64,000 nt of DNA from Albula goreensis (GCA_022829145.1 CM040743.1:24464646-24528645), one strand, 5' to 3'; positions 24,441 through 37,761 are shown, numbered from the stretch's first letter. A program made the numbers and translations. The notes: a model not told the origin generated them from the sequence alone.

Positions 24441-27400
24441 CAGGCATTTCCAGAAGATGGTCATTGTTTGGCCACGTTGGATTATTAATGCTCTGTTAAC
24501 AAGAGCCGGGTGTCACAGAGAATGTGTTTCACTGATAACTGGCTGCAGGCTGGAATCTTAAACCAAACTATGTATGCTTCTAACTGACTGTATCTTTAGC
24601 ATTGTAGGGTTTAAAGTATAATGCGCTTCATTTTAACTTACAAATAATTTGCTAATTTGATTTTGTTCTGTTCACTTACTTGAATTCAAAAACCAGTCTG
24701 GGTTTGTGAAGAAAAAGCTTTTCAGTTTTAGATCAAACTTTGGAAGAAAACCTTGGTCAAACAAACTCAGGCCCTTGTTCTGTTGTTTGCCTACAGTCAG
24801 TAGAGCCTGAAAAATATTCTCTATCAACTGGAAATTGAGAGACAAAAAAACATGGCATCTATAACAGATAAAACAATCTAAAAAAATTATAGTACCAGTA
24901 CAGGAAGAGAATACCACCCTTCACAAAACAAAATGGGCCAACACTAAAGGCAGACACCAGAGCTTGGCAGAAGCCTGCTATATCACCTTTGTGTGTGTGA
25001 TGTTAAAGTCACCAAACAGGGTAGCGCTCTTTGCTGTAAACACTCTTACTCACACTGTACACTGTGGTTGCGTTAAGGTACCAGGAAGAGAACCATGGGA
25101 AGAGACAGTTGTCACAAAATGCCACCTGACCACAAATCACTGAAGAAATGGAACATTCTAGAATGACCAACACTGGCTTTAGCTATAAAGTGCCACTTAT
25201 TATTCATAATTACAGCAAAGAGTTGAGAATTACACTGAAATATATGGGCAGACTTTGTAAAAACAGAGCATTTCAAAGCCAGATGAAGTATTTATCCATG
25301 ATGTATCATGATATGTAGTTCAGGTTACACCTGACAAGCTAGAAAATGGAAAGAATGACAGTATTTCAACTGAAACATTATCTACAATCGTTACCATTTA
25401 CATCACTTTGCTTTAAATAATTTATATACTGCAGTATGACATTTTACCACTAGATGCCACCAAACACCAATAAAAAGGAGAATTATTGCTCCTTCAGCTA
25501 ACCATAGAAACCAATGAAGTTCAGCATCTTTTCGACCGCCTGCAGTAATTAAACATTGGCACCATGGCCTTTGAAAACTTGAAATTTTCTCTGATTTTAA
25601 TTAGTACTTTGTAAACCCAATTAAAACTGAAAGAATACTGAGTGAAGACAGGTTTAAGGAGAAGGCAAGCCAAGCTGTCAAGTCAAACATCAACTATGAC
25701 ACTACAGTCAAACAATTAAACCAATGGCTAAAAAAAGTGAGAGGAGTTTTATGTCAAACATGTCACACTTTCAAATACTGCCTCCTGAGAACCTGCCCAA
25801 CATTTAAGCTGTAACCCATCCAGTAAGGCGACTGCTGTGATGTTAAGTGCTATTTCCAGACAGTAAGATTGACATACTTGAGAACTCTCCACATCAACCT
25901 CCCCCTCAACACAATGTGATCGATGCATAAGGTCCAGCCTGGTGTGGTGATGGCTGCAACAGAAACTATTGCTCCCAGAGAGTAAAGTAAGTGTGTTTGA
26001 GAGCTGACAGCCTGGATTCCAAAACTAGGCATCCAAAAATGTTGAATATGTTAACCTTTGATGAAGTTATATATCACATACTAAACTATTGTAATATATA
26101 GGGCACAAAGCCAGGAAGTAAATGGGCATAAATTCTGGTTTCAGTGACAGTGATCAGTCAAGTCTTTTGCTTTCCCCTTCCAGAATTAGGTTTGTTCCCA
26201 AACAACCTTGCAGGCCCACTGACAATGCAGTCTCTATGAGAATAACGTCCATTTTTTAAGATTTTCTGATCTAACCAGCCTGGATGACCTCAATTTAAAA
26301 TCGCAGCAAGCATGAACTATAGTTAGTCTGTTATACAGAGGTTTTAAGATGTTGTTGTGTTGCCATGGGAATAAGCCTGAATGGAAGATTTATTTAATGA
26401 AACTTGGTCCGCACTATAAATAAAAGTTAACCAGCTGATACATTGATCTGACCCCACTAGCTGAAAGACCCACTTCGGTGTTATTTTGACTTAATTCACT
26501 AATACTTGACAGCCCAAAGGGTCCAAGCGCAGGGCAACATTGTTCATGATCTTTAGCATTGTGGCCCACTGTAAAACAGCAATTTGGGTGAGGGTGACAT
26601 TAGCAAGGAGAAAGCTGAAAGCTATGTCATGTACATGTAGTTCTATAAGGGTTATAACCTTAGGTTGCTCAAACATAAATCTGAAAAACATCCCAACAGG
26701 CCTTTTGCTTTGCCAGGTTTGTACCTCCAACACCTGTGCACGACATCCCAGAAGGCTCTGCTTGCCATCCAGTGTCCGCGTTCGTGTTTAACCATTAATC
26801 AGCAACAACTTCACATTTACACATATGCCACACGACCAACTGGAAGACGTCACAAAAAGACGTGCACACAAGCACGCTCACAACTCCAGTCACCGTTAAA
26901 AGTCCACTCATTCTCACTCCCTTACAACAAACGCAAATAACGTACACATCAACACCAACTCACACAGTCACACATTCAGGTAATTATTACATGAGGTAGC
27001 CTCTATTCACAAACAAACACACACCCTTTCAAACACACAATTCCCATGCGTGCAAACATCCATATTGGACCGCCATACTCACAATGACAAATTCAGGTGC
27101 TATAAGTGGTGACACGGTCGACAGAGATGCAACCAGTAGTTCATCATACAGGAGGTGGGGGTTCTCTTATTGGCTGGACAAACACACTCCTTCATAACAC
27201 AGAAATCAGATACGGAGGCACTGAGAACAATTTGATGACTCAGATATTCCGTGTGTGCCAATGAATGCAGAGACTGGAATTATCATCTGTTAAAGGTCAG
27301 ATAATTAATATTTAGACCTGAATCCCTGTGGTGCTGTTGGACATTGGCCTTGGTGTTAAAAAGTAAAACATTACAAAAAAGCAATAATTACAAAAGTTGA

Positions 27401-27609
27401 ATGCATTAATAATTTATTACCCTTGTTAAAAATCTTAAAGAGAAAGCCTGAACTGGTCAGTATCAACACATGAAGAGAAAACATTAATGAATGATCTGTT
27501 AACTGATATTAAACCACTTTTTAACACTTTCAATACACTTCTTTAAACAGAATCCCAAACACCGTGTGCTTATTCCTTTAGTGCTCACATGCATTCTGTA
27601 AAAAATTTT

Positions 27610-27980
27610 GGTAACAGTTTAGATTAGGTAATGCAAACATCTACTACTCAAAAAGTAGTACTTTGTAATCATTAGTAATCTGTTTATTAATTACTATATG
27701 ATTTGCTTGTGTGTTTGACAGAACGTAAGTGAATTACAATGTCTGTGGCATGAGGCAAGTCTGACTTTGTAACCACACTTGATCACTGATCCAACGCTAC
27801 GATCAGCTTTCCAGGTGAACTTTGACCTGACACAGGCATCAGGAAGTGAGGCAATAGTGGTTACCAAGATGAACCTGTCTCAACCACAGACAGTGTCTTT
27901 AACTAATGTTTACAAACACATTAACAAATCATATATAATGATTAACAAACAGATTACAAATGACTATAAACTACACATTA
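27610..27980. mobile_element. MITE-like element with long terminal inverted repeats
   Basis: About 66 bp at 27655-27720 is an imperfect reverse complement (about 80%) of 27908-27976. A shared core is CAAATCATATA with AAACAGATTAC. The left end begins GGTAACAGTTTAGATTAGG, like a widespread fish non-autonomous DNA transposon starting GGTAACACTTTA. The roughly 190-bp interior has no transposase. The right terminus is degraded, so the end is approximate. Confidence 0.6.
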
Positions 27981-28149
27981 ATGCTATTTTTTTGCCAAAA
28001 CTGCCAAACTGTTTAGTCCACCACAGCGAACTGCTCCTGCTGATTCGGGAGGAGGAAGTCAGGGTATGCGATTCCTCCCAACCTGTGTGATGATTGGCCC
28101 TGCACTGCAGACGCAGCTCCAAACAGACACAGACAGTCATTAATGCTCA

Positions 28150-28360
28150 GTTTGTGTAGTTGCAGGTACCCAGGTGATCAGGAGAGAGCAATGACACTGG
28201 CAATCTTAACTGGCTTACACCCCTACCATCCCAGTTGAGGCTCGCCATTTTTGCCTTGCCACTGCAGAACTTCGGGCATAGCCAGTAATGGCGTGACTGG
28301 GATTCAAACACAAAACAAAAAGTCTCCCAGGCTAATGTCTTACCATGTGAGCCACTTTGT
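28150..28360 (-). mobile_element. tRNA-derived SINE
   Basis: On the minus strand GTGGCTCACATGGTAAGACA gives an A box, ATTAGCCTGGGAG an anticodon-arm-like segment, and GTTTGAATCCC a B box. The body that follows (CTATGCCCGAAGTTCTGCAG, CTCAACTGGGATGGTAGGGG) resembles a fish SINE family. The family name and the exact 3' end are not determined. Confidence 0.65.
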
Positions 28361-28879
28361 GAAAATTCTGTTTAAGATGTTGAAAACCTGCACCTCATAA
28401 TGTACCCATTGACACTCATTGATACCAAGCACTGATGCACCAGGAAGTATAGTGAAGACATGACGCGCGGTGTCGGTATGCGAGGGATTTTCGGTCAGCT
28501 GCTGGTGATGAGGAAATTGGCAGAGGAGGACGGGTAATTTCTTTCCTGTCATTTAGGATGTCTGGAAAAAAACAACTACAAAAGAACTACAAAGTACATG
28601 GGAGACAGAGGTGATATGAGCCTAAGACCAGTGGGATTATTGTCAAACACATTTTACTTTGTGCAGCGCTCAAGAAAATGAGATCAAGGGTATTAAGCTT
28701 TAGAAATTCTAACTATTTCTGCCTTGAAATTTGGCTTCTTAGTCTCCAGTAACGTGCGGTCCTGCAGAGCATTTTTCACATACCAGAGGAGAGACAGAGG
28801 CTGCAGTAGGAGACGGCCGGGAGGGGGGATTACGCTGAGTGTATCCACCCAAAATCTAACACTAAAAATAACCGTAATA

Positions 28880-29093
28880 CCATAATTACATTACTTCTTC
28901 AGCAGACTGTCTTATCCATGGGAAGTTACATCTCTTACATTTTTTAATATGATACTCACTTATATAGATGGGATATACATCAAAGTCATGTTAAGCCCCC
29001 ACAGACATGCTCAGAGTCACAACAAAATCAGGGATTTGAACATGCACCCATACGAGCGTTGCAGTTTCATAAGAACTAAATTACACTGCCATA
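28880..29093 (-). mobile_element. tRNA-derived SINE (full-length, diverged)
   Basis: On the minus strand TGGCAGTGTAATTTAGTTCT is the A-box end and TGTTCAAATCCC the B box (29030-29042). The 3' part ATGGATAAGACAGTCTGCTG matches the common fish SINE tail TGGATAAGAGCGTCTGCTAA. About 214 bp, the usual size. Confidence 0.75.
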
Positions 29094-29472
29094 AGAAGCT
29101 ATAGCAGATCACCACACACAACAGAAAACAACAGGACCAAAAAAACCTAGGAAAGATTTTAAGCACTTTATCACTCTACAGCAAACAAATAATAATTAAA
29201 TCTATGGCTTAAAATATAATACACGGATATTACTACCATTATGTACACTGTGTTTTGACCAACATTTTATGGATAACTTTTTTCCCCAGAATCATGTTTT
29301 ATTTTTCTTACAAAAAAGCAATTCTAGGCTGCTCCCATGTGTGGACAGGCCCAACTGATTGTGTTAGTGCCTCTTGTAGCCAGGAGCCCTGCAGGGCAAC
29401 ACATGATTGGCAGAGTGTTGCCCAAGGAAAGATGGATGGGGTTGGCAGGGATTTCTATGTCTCATTGCTCAG

Positions 29473-29492
29473 CAGTGGCCCCTGCTGGTCAA
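29473..29492 (-). promoter_or_regulatory. CTCF-like binding site, minus orientation
   Basis: The minus strand reads TTGACCAGCAGGGGCCACTG. It agrees with the CTCF core (CCASYAGGGGRCR) across CCAGCAGGGG and most flanking positions. It points toward the plus-strand site at 12546. Confidence 0.5.
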
Positions 29493-30254
29493 CCAGGAGC
29501 CTGCATGCGCAGAGCTACACATGGAGCGTCCTACTCCTACTCAACTCTGTGCAAGCTCACCTTGCAGACTGCAGAGCAGAAAGAACTGGAACCTTTCAGA
29601 GGAGAGGCTGTGCCTGTCTGTGCACTGCTGAAAAGACAGTTGTTGTTGGGGGGTTGTAGCTAAAAGTGTGGCCTGTTAATATGATTGAGCATTCCAAATT
29701 CTGAGTAAAGGGGAAAAGCTTTTCCAAATATTTCCTGTTATTAATACAAGAGACAGTGCAGAAAATCTGCATTCCAGAAATTCGACACGGCACCTTTTTG
29801 TGTGAAAACGGACAAGTTCATTACAGCCAGACATGTCCACATTCATCACAAATACAGCAACAAGACAGTGGTCATGCCTTTAGACTGAAGGATTTAGATT
29901 GAAAATGTCATTATGTCACAACAAATGTTTTCAAAATGGTTCCTGGGAAAGACACTTGGGTAAATGTTTGGTCAGGCATACCAACAATTTATGAATCTGT
30001 CTCGTAGGGACCATTGATTTGGTTATTTCCTTGGAACATCTTACCATTAAGCACTATTCCTGTTTATACCCGCAGAGAGTGCTGACCCCCTAGTGCTCCT
30101 CTTATGTCAGTTTAATAATTTGCAAAAACATACTTGTTCTGTCATATCTATTTAACAAAACATTTTTTATTTGTTATAAGTAAGGAAGTGTCCATTCAAA
30201 CATACGTTGGTATGCGAGTGATTTATTTGTCCTGTGAGCCTGGCATTTGCTCAG

Positions 30255-30425
30255 CTGAAGCTGAGCAGCAATATTTTTGCAGTCCAAGAGTTTGTAATTA
30301 AAAGGTTGCGGGTTCAAGTCCAAGGTAAGGTATTGCCATTGTACCCATGACTAGGGTGAATTACCTGTACCACTTCAGTAAATGTCCGCTGCTTTAGATA
30401 AGGGTGCATGCATTTCATTTACCTT
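30255..30425 (+). mobile_element. tRNA-derived SINE, diverged, same family as 28880-29093
   Basis: GGTTGCGGGTTCAAGTCC is a B box (30304-30321). It is followed by TATTGCCATTGTACCCATGA and CACTTCAGTAAATGTCCGCT, then the tail TTTAGATAAGGGTGCATGCA. The 5' A box is degraded. A 20-bp palindrome (TGCTCAGCT, GA, AGCTGAGCA) lies just before it at 30248-30267. Confidence 0.65.
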
Positions 30426-33170
30426 TGAATAAATTCAATGCATTATGTTGTGCAACAGGTGTGTGATAAGCACCTGTACAAACCTATCTGGATTAAATAA
30501 AATAATAGTAAATAAAGACAGAAATCATACCCGTAACTTTATACATGGAGCATCTGTTCTCAGTAAAAGCTGTCAAAACAAGAAACAGTATAGTACCGAC
30601 TGAGTTCGTGGCAGTAACCTAGAGAGATAGGATATGGTTTTTATGTAAGTCTAACCTAATGCTCTCTAACTAAGAGCCACAGAGTGCTGAGTGTGTGTGC
30701 AGGTTTCCATTCCAAACCATTACCGCTGCCTTAATCTGTTCAATTACCTTTCAGCCACCTGCATGTACCTCTGTGTGCAATAATAATTTCACTTTATATG
30801 AATTATGTGAAAACCAAGAGGACTAATTTATCAAATGATAGAGCTGCTTATCAAATCAAGAGCAGGGGATGGAGTAAAACCCAACATACACGCAGCCCTA
30901 CAAATGGATAATTCCATTTAACAAACTTCCCCAGACTTACAGGAAAAACTAATTTGGGACAAATTCCAACCCAAAATGCCATAATTGGATCGATATTTTG
31001 GGCAGAGTGTCCTTCCTGATCGCTCACAGACATGACGAACTGGAAAACAAAATGGTCCACTCTCGTAAACTTACACATAACTCAGTGAGCGCTCCGATTC
31101 TGCTCTTTGGAGGGGCTCTCCCACAAACGCATCATGACCGTGCCTAATCTCGTAACGGAATATAAAGTTTAGGAGACCGCGCTGCTGACTAGGTTTCATA
31201 AAACTGGAATTATGACAGACCTAAATCTTAGTGTGTTTAGGGGATCGAGGGACAGGGAAGTGGAAAGAGATAGAAGGCTGAAAGTGTAAGGGGGATAGAG
31301 AAGGGGTGTAGCAGTACTTTCCTTAGCACTTTACCTCAGCGTAACCTAAATCTGTCTATCTGTGCTTAAACAATTTAATTTAGTCTGTCATATTAAAAAT
31401 AGATATACACAATCCAGACCAACTCATGACCGTGCAACATATCATTATGGGTCACAAGGCACATGTAATGTGGGCCAATGATGATTCTCTGTTTCTCCTG
31501 GGTGTGATTTCAGGAAAGCACTTACTAACACCGAGAGCACTTTAAATGATCCCTGCATTAAAACCGCTGTTTATTCATCCTCTGAAGAACTGAGACGCTT
31601 TTACTGTTACACAGTTTGCAGGTTCGCCCATTTGGAAAAATAAGGGAAAACTTCTCAGAGCTGTTATCCGCGTGAGTCGTTATCCTGCGCTGTCGATCCT
31701 CAATGAAAATGCCGCAAAGCCATTTGTCAAGATCCTGCAAGGAACTGCCAATTGAGCAACTACAGTACACTCTTCACTCTGTTGACTCCACAGAAAAACA
31801 GCTTATGATGGACAAAAGTTGGAGAAAAGACTGAGAGTGGACTAACGGCATCAGCTTTGTTCCATTAGGCAGTTATGCGGTTAATCGGATGAACATAGAA
31901 TTTGTTCCTGCACTGGACCAAAATACCTACAGTAGTCAAAACACTTTGCCAACAATGAGTACCATAAGCATGACTACACTGTACTGTGAGCTTTTGGCCG
32001 CAACTACATTTTTTTACTTTTTTACTTTTTGCCATGGCATGAAAAATATTGGCCAGTTTCTACTTGAATATTCAGCTATTTTTGGGTCATTCATCAAGGA
32101 AAAAAGGCTTGAGGAATATTGCGTGGAGCCCTATGTTGCAGTCAAACTCTCACATGCTACTCACATCAAGAAATCACATTTTTCTAATAAGGCAAATGGA
32201 ACTGTATGGGTCTATTGGTTGCCTAGGGTGATCATAATAATGTCCTTAAGGAGTACAGAGTTAAAGAACTCTCCTGAGAAACCTGCCGTCCATAGGCAGC
32301 CACACGTCCTTAGAAGGCACTTCCAAACGGCACATAATCAACCGTTCCCATATTCATGTCTGATGAAATTAGATTGAAAAAACTGCTCTGATTAATCAAA
32401 ACAATAAAAACACATTAATGCCACTGAGCATAATCCAATAATGATTACGGGTCATGAAGCCTCAGTAGGCAAAAAGATACACAAGACAAAGGAGGTCCCA
32501 TACATGGAAACATATCGGGAGTCAAACAGCGGGTATGGAGAGTCCGCAGAGCAAAAACAGGTTTGGGGGTGCAGAAGGAGTGTGGGTTGAGGAGGAGGGT
32601 GGGGGTGGGGGGGCGAAGGTGTTACATGAAACTTTCAAATTATATGTTCTAATATGTCTTGATGAAATTAATCTTCTTGTATATCAAGGCCATGGGACAG
32701 GACTCCTGTTGTACCGCACTAATGATCTCTTTCCTGTGCCTAAAGATGTCGGCATAGGCTTAACCCTGTTTATGGCCTTTCATATACTCATGTAGACCCC
32801 CTGAAATTGGAAAAGAACATTCTAATGTAATTTCTGCTCCATTTATTTCCTTGACAGCACCAGGCATTTTCATCCACTGCCAGACATTCCGGAATATTTC
32901 GGGCCGCACCTCCCATGCTGGGTCAATATTGTGCTTACATCTCATGCTCCGATTATTACGGGGGGAATATGTACGGCACAATAAGATTGAGAGCGTAATT
33001 ACAATGGCACCCCTTGAGTCTTTACAAATCAGCCCTTTGAACCGGTGACATGTTTACTAGCGGATGTATGTTCAATATACATCCCAGCTTGAACTTGAGT
33101 GAACCTCTTCCTTTAAAAATGCATATAAACCCTAACAACTGACATTCATAACGGTAAGCAAGCTTATGTG

Positions 33171-33208
33171 CGCTCTCTCCCTCTCTCTGTGTCTCTCTCT
33201 ATCTCACA

Positions 33209-33275
<67 letters not shown>
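33171..33275 (+). repeat. (CT)n followed by (CA)32
   Basis: CT-rich sequence at 33175-33205 leads into an uninterrupted AC run at 33212-33275, 490 bp downstream of exon 2. Confidence 0.95.
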
Positions 33276-33278
<3 letters not shown>

Positions 33279-33756
33279 TCTCACCCCTCATTCCCCCACG
33301 CAGACGCCTCTACCCTCTGCTGACAATACCATTTTCAGAAACTGTAGTAAGTGCTCTCAGACTTGCAGACACTTCACTTAATTTTAAACAGTGTAGGACT
33401 TCCTTTACTGCAAAATAAGGTTACCCCAAGGGTTTAAAACACATTTACATGAGAGAACTGAGATGAGTCATAGCACTCAAAACATACCTGAATTAGTTGA
33501 CTGTACTGAACTTTCGGTTCAAGTAAATGGGAAAATGTTGGAATTATTTAAAATGTTTTTGAACTGTATCTTCATAAAGTGCAGTGGTTCCACCAACATA
33601 TGGTCATATTGTGTGGGAAAAAATGTCATTGTGTACAGTCTAAATGGATGAGTACCTATTTTAGACACAGAGTAGTTACATGTTTTTAGGTATACTGTAT
33701 TTATCAAACTGCCAATCAAATGTGCATTACTGTCAACCCTATAATGTTGATGGAGT

Positions 33757-33764
33757 AGACTTGC
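33757..33764 (-). other. grb10: GC-type 5' splice site of grb10 intron 2
   Basis: The intron starts GCAAGTCT on the minus strand. Apart from the C at +2 it matches the U1 consensus closely, as GC-AG introns usually do. GT dinucleotides inside or just after the exon give the wrong phase for exon 3. Confidence 0.75.
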
Positions 33765-33858
33765 CATGTTGGTTAGGAGAGTTCCGATTGGACGACTGTT
33801 GGAAATTCGGTCCAATCAGATCTGGTGGTCTGTGAGTGGCAGCCCGGTCCACATTGTC
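33765..33858 (-). CDS. grb10: grb10 coding exon 2 (residues 18-48 plus one base of codon 49)
   Basis: After a pyrimidine-rich acceptor (TTTTGTCTTGGCAG) the minus strand reads DNVDRAATHRPPDLIGPNFQ and then QSSNRNSPNQH, 31 codons plus one base (94 bp). The mammalian counterpart begins DKVEQ and ends near SDRLANHQ, so the segment is weakly conserved but has matching ends. It starts in phase 0, fitting exon 1, and ends in phase 1, so its final G joins AG of exon 3 to make Glu49. The donor in the correct phase is GC (ATG|GCAAGT), not GT. The exon belongs to the disordered N-terminal region upstream of the RA-PH module. Exon status rests on position, phase and a modest peptide match; RNA evidence would settle it. 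Confidence 0.85.
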
Positions 33859-34290
33859 CTGCCAAGACAAAAGGACAGACATGATAAGACCTTTTGGGAA
33901 ACAAAACCAATTCAGCATCACAGTTCCCATGCAGCTACTGGAAGGTGTAATTATGATCAGTGCATCCACTTACTAAAGAGAGAAACAACTAGAATATCCT
34001 GTATGCATTAAAATATTACTACATCATCATCTGAGACAATCAATTCATGAATCCTTCATCTGATTTTTAGAAGACTTCACCGCTGAAGACTAAAATAAGA
34101 ATCAAAGAAGTGAATTCTTCATTCTCTCGTGCTTGCTGAAACCTCAAATCTAACTAAAGCTGAACCATAAAATGAGTCGGAATGAGAGGAGCAGGAAAAG
34201 GCTTTAATGTCTGAACACTGGGAAAAATGTGTAATATTTAGGACAAACTGATGAAGTCTGTTTTGGTCAAACTGTTCACCTCTCAGGTGT

Positions 34291-34480
34291 CTATCTCTCT
34301 CTCGCTCTCTCACGCACACACAAGAACACTTGCATGCATACAAGTACACAAACACACACACACTGACACTTCCATGCACGCTCAGACATACACACACACC
34401 CACACAAGAACACTTGTATGCCTACAAGTACACAAACACACACACACATGCACACATCCAGGCGCGAACCCACACACGCA
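34291..34480 (+). repeat. CT/CA-rich repeat with an 84-bp tandem duplication
   Basis: CAAGAACACTTG followed by ATACAAGTACACAAACACA-type sequence occurs at 34321 and again at 34405, an 84-bp period. The unit is itself CA-rich and is preceded by CTCTCTCTCGCTCTCTC. Confidence 0.85.
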
Positions 34481-37400
34481 GTCCTCAAAAGACACTGTTC
34501 GTTACCCCAGGCGACTCCATTAGGTCAAGGGCCATGTTTGTCTACTAGCAAGAGGAAAAGTGAATGTATGTGTACACTGCAGCAGCGTATCTCCATGTGT
34601 GACATGTGCTTGCGGTATGCAGGGGACCAAAAAGAACATGAACTCTTCAAAGATTTAACCATTTCAAAAAAATAGACAGAAGAACAAAGCAGATTTATAA
34701 AAGCATGCTAACACTGGAAGAAGCACAGCCAGTGTTCACAATACAGAACAGGCATGCTCTCTTGATCTTGTGTGCTTTGAATCTCCTTCAAGCCATATAC
34801 TTAGATGAAAGTATCTAGCCTCTCTATAAAACTCTGACCACAGTATACAGACTGAGAGGACAGGATGTAAAATATTATTTATTTAAAAGCTTGCTGTGAA
34901 ATGTGGGCACAGTATGCACCCCTAGCTTCAATGTGAGGCTAAAAACCTGGAGAGCTCCATCTGTTTCAGGATTTTAAGTCAACTGATTTTCTAGCTAAAT
35001 TTATTGATAAGGTCATCTGTGACAGCTGAGAAATTGTCCCAATGAAATGTTTTATGAGGGTCTAATGAGTAATTAAGGCATGTAATGAAATAACTGAAAG
35101 CAGGAGAACACATTAAATCCAGGAACAGATACAGCTTTAGAGTGTAAGGAATGCCAAATACTCAGACTCAGACTCAAATAAAAAATCTAATTAAGAAATT
35201 ATTCTCCAATAAATTATACAAGATATTTGTGGGCCCAAATTCAACAAAACTTATAAAGGCACATTATGTAATTCCATAACTGTAGTTTACACCTTATAAA
35301 TACAGGGCGAGAGCCAAACAAAGCCAATTAGTCTCTTTAATAGCATTTGCAGTTTATACAAAACATATTTTATATTACAACATACATTTCTCTGAATATT
35401 TTCTATTTTATTGGAGACCATCAAACATGTCCTATAGAATGTGTTCAATTTATTTTAAAAAATAGCATATGCTTTAATTCAATTGCATATACTTGTAGAG
35501 GAACTTGGTTCTTCTGGTTGCATCCTGGACATACTATTGTAAATTATGCTTTAGACAATTCAAATGTTCATGTATCTGGAGGGAACATGTGATCAACCCA
35601 TTGGATAAAAAAATTCCAACAGCCCCTTCATTTTTACCATGATCACATTTGAGTAGGTGGGAAATGGAAAAAAAAAAGGACAAACCCTGCTTCTCAGACC
35701 CAAAGCTAATCCAAGGCAAATGTGTCTAGACATGGCCATCACCAGACAGAGCTAAATAACCCAATTACTCAAGTGTGACTGATCCCTCCTGATTTTAACC
35801 CAAACTACCCTCCATGACCCTGCCCTGACCGCTTCTTAAGTTCACTTCTACAGAGAGGTCAAGCACAGCAGGCAGAGGGACACACTTTACACGTTCTCTC
35901 TCCATGACTCTCCCCTCTCCCTCTGCATCCTTACTCTTGCTATTTTTGTTCTCCCTCTCTCTCCCTCTCTCTCTCCCTCTGCTTAGAAACACCCACGCTT
36001 CAATAAAGCACTACCATCATCTTGAATTTATGAGCTTTGACCTGATTTCTGTATGGAAAAAAGAGCCAGCCTAAAAATAAATAAAAACCACAAGACAAAT
36101 TTAAGATACCATTAGCACTTCATGGATAAGTGAGTTTTGTGTTCAAATAAACTCCAACTTGGCCAGTTAAAGAGTTTTGAGTAATTTATAATGAATAATC
36201 AACGCAGTGGGTGAGTGGTGTGTGAGCACAGCTACCTGAGAAGGGGAAGCCTTCCGAACCATCTACAGTAGCGCGCTAATTCAAAACCTATGTGGCAGAG
36301 ATAAATATGAAAAGCAAGGTGAGTACCACCTGGGATACAAACCAGATCACATCAAGCAGATGCACATTGATTACAAAAGGACCAGTCTAAAAGTATATTG
36401 TTTATACCTCTAATTTTTTTGCAATTGTGGTGCAGGGAGTCCGCTGTGGGAGTGGAATTTACACATTGAAATTTCTTGGAGCTTTGCTCTCAAAATAACT
36501 TTTAATAAAGAAAGTAACTGAATTTCACATCGCCACACCTCCATTATATAACTCAATGAAAGGTGCTATTGTTTTATTTGGCTTCTCCAGTTATATATGC
36601 TAGTTCATGCATTCCATTAAGAAGAATGCAAAGCACTGCATTTGATCGGCAGGGAGAGATTTGCCTTTGAAACACCAAATCGTAGAGAAGCAGAAAAAGT
36701 GCAAAACAACTGATTGATAAAATGCACGCTATTATGCAACCACATTTTCAATGCAACTGCACAAACTAATTTATGCATTCAAATCAATCATCCTCAGCGA
36801 TTACCGAGTATTTGCCCTTTCACCCCAGAAAATACACTTGGGACGTACAGATGTACGAGTCACTGTGTGAGTGAGCACGATTTCGCCTCAAATGCTCACA
36901 ACCCCACCATCTGTTCAACTTCAACCACCCGCCAACACAAACATGAAACAAATATTGGAACCGCGTGCTGTGTTCGTTCAGAGTCGCTTTTCACAAGTCC
37001 TTCCATGTGAAATGCATTTTATGACCTTATACGTGGTCAGAAATTCTTGCTTAAGATCAATAGATTATGAGGGTGAATTTACAAAAAGGCAGACAAAAGG
37101 GGTATGCATTTGTAAGCAACGATTGAAGTCTCAATAAAGAGATTCATTCAAATCTAGACGGGTAATTCATTTCAGCACAAGAAATGTCTGCGAAAGGATT
37201 ACTCCTCAACCTAGTCAAGGTTTTTAAGAAAACAGACCCTGAGCCAAACCTGTCTGTTTAAATGCAACGGCAGATTTGTCAATCCCCGGATCTTTAACAG
37301 CGTTCTAATTTAAAGCGGTTCAACCCGAAGACCGGAGCGAAAAAAAAAAATAATAAAACCACATTTTCAATTTCCAGCTTCCAGGAAATCCAAGAACACA

Positions 37401-37761
37401 GAGCCTGAGCTTCCAGGAACTGAGCGCCGCCAGAGATCCCCGCTCGGCTCACCCTGAAAACATCTATAAAACTCGAGACGGAAATTTACAACTCTGAGAA
37501 CGCTGATAGGTTTCAGCGAAGGGAGGAGGGAACTGATGGGTATTACAGCGCCAAGGCAAAGTCAACATAGCCACCGTCCTAATGACAAAGCCACATTGCT
37601 TCAGCGCTACGCGAACGCAGAGCATGTCTGCATTCTCCCCCCTCTGCCAAAACTGTTATCACCGCACTTTCAACGAAAGCTCATACGCATCAGAATCGAA
37701 AGACCAGGAGACCTAAGGCCGCATCAGCCTTTTCAGCCTCTTTAAACTGTATGACAGAATC

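Larger units (their letters stand above)
23202..33764 (-). other. grb10: grb10 intron 2 (10,563 bp)
   Basis: It starts with the GC donor at 33764 and ends with the acceptor at 23202. It carries most of the recognisable repeats of the window (CA arrays, SINEs, one MITE-like element). Stretches such as 24450-27600 and 30450-33150 show no gene or element that I recognise. Confidence 0.85.

Noticed and set aside
31889-32377. 162-codon plus-strand open frame
   Set aside because: No family resemblance; antisense within grb10 intron 2; likely chance.
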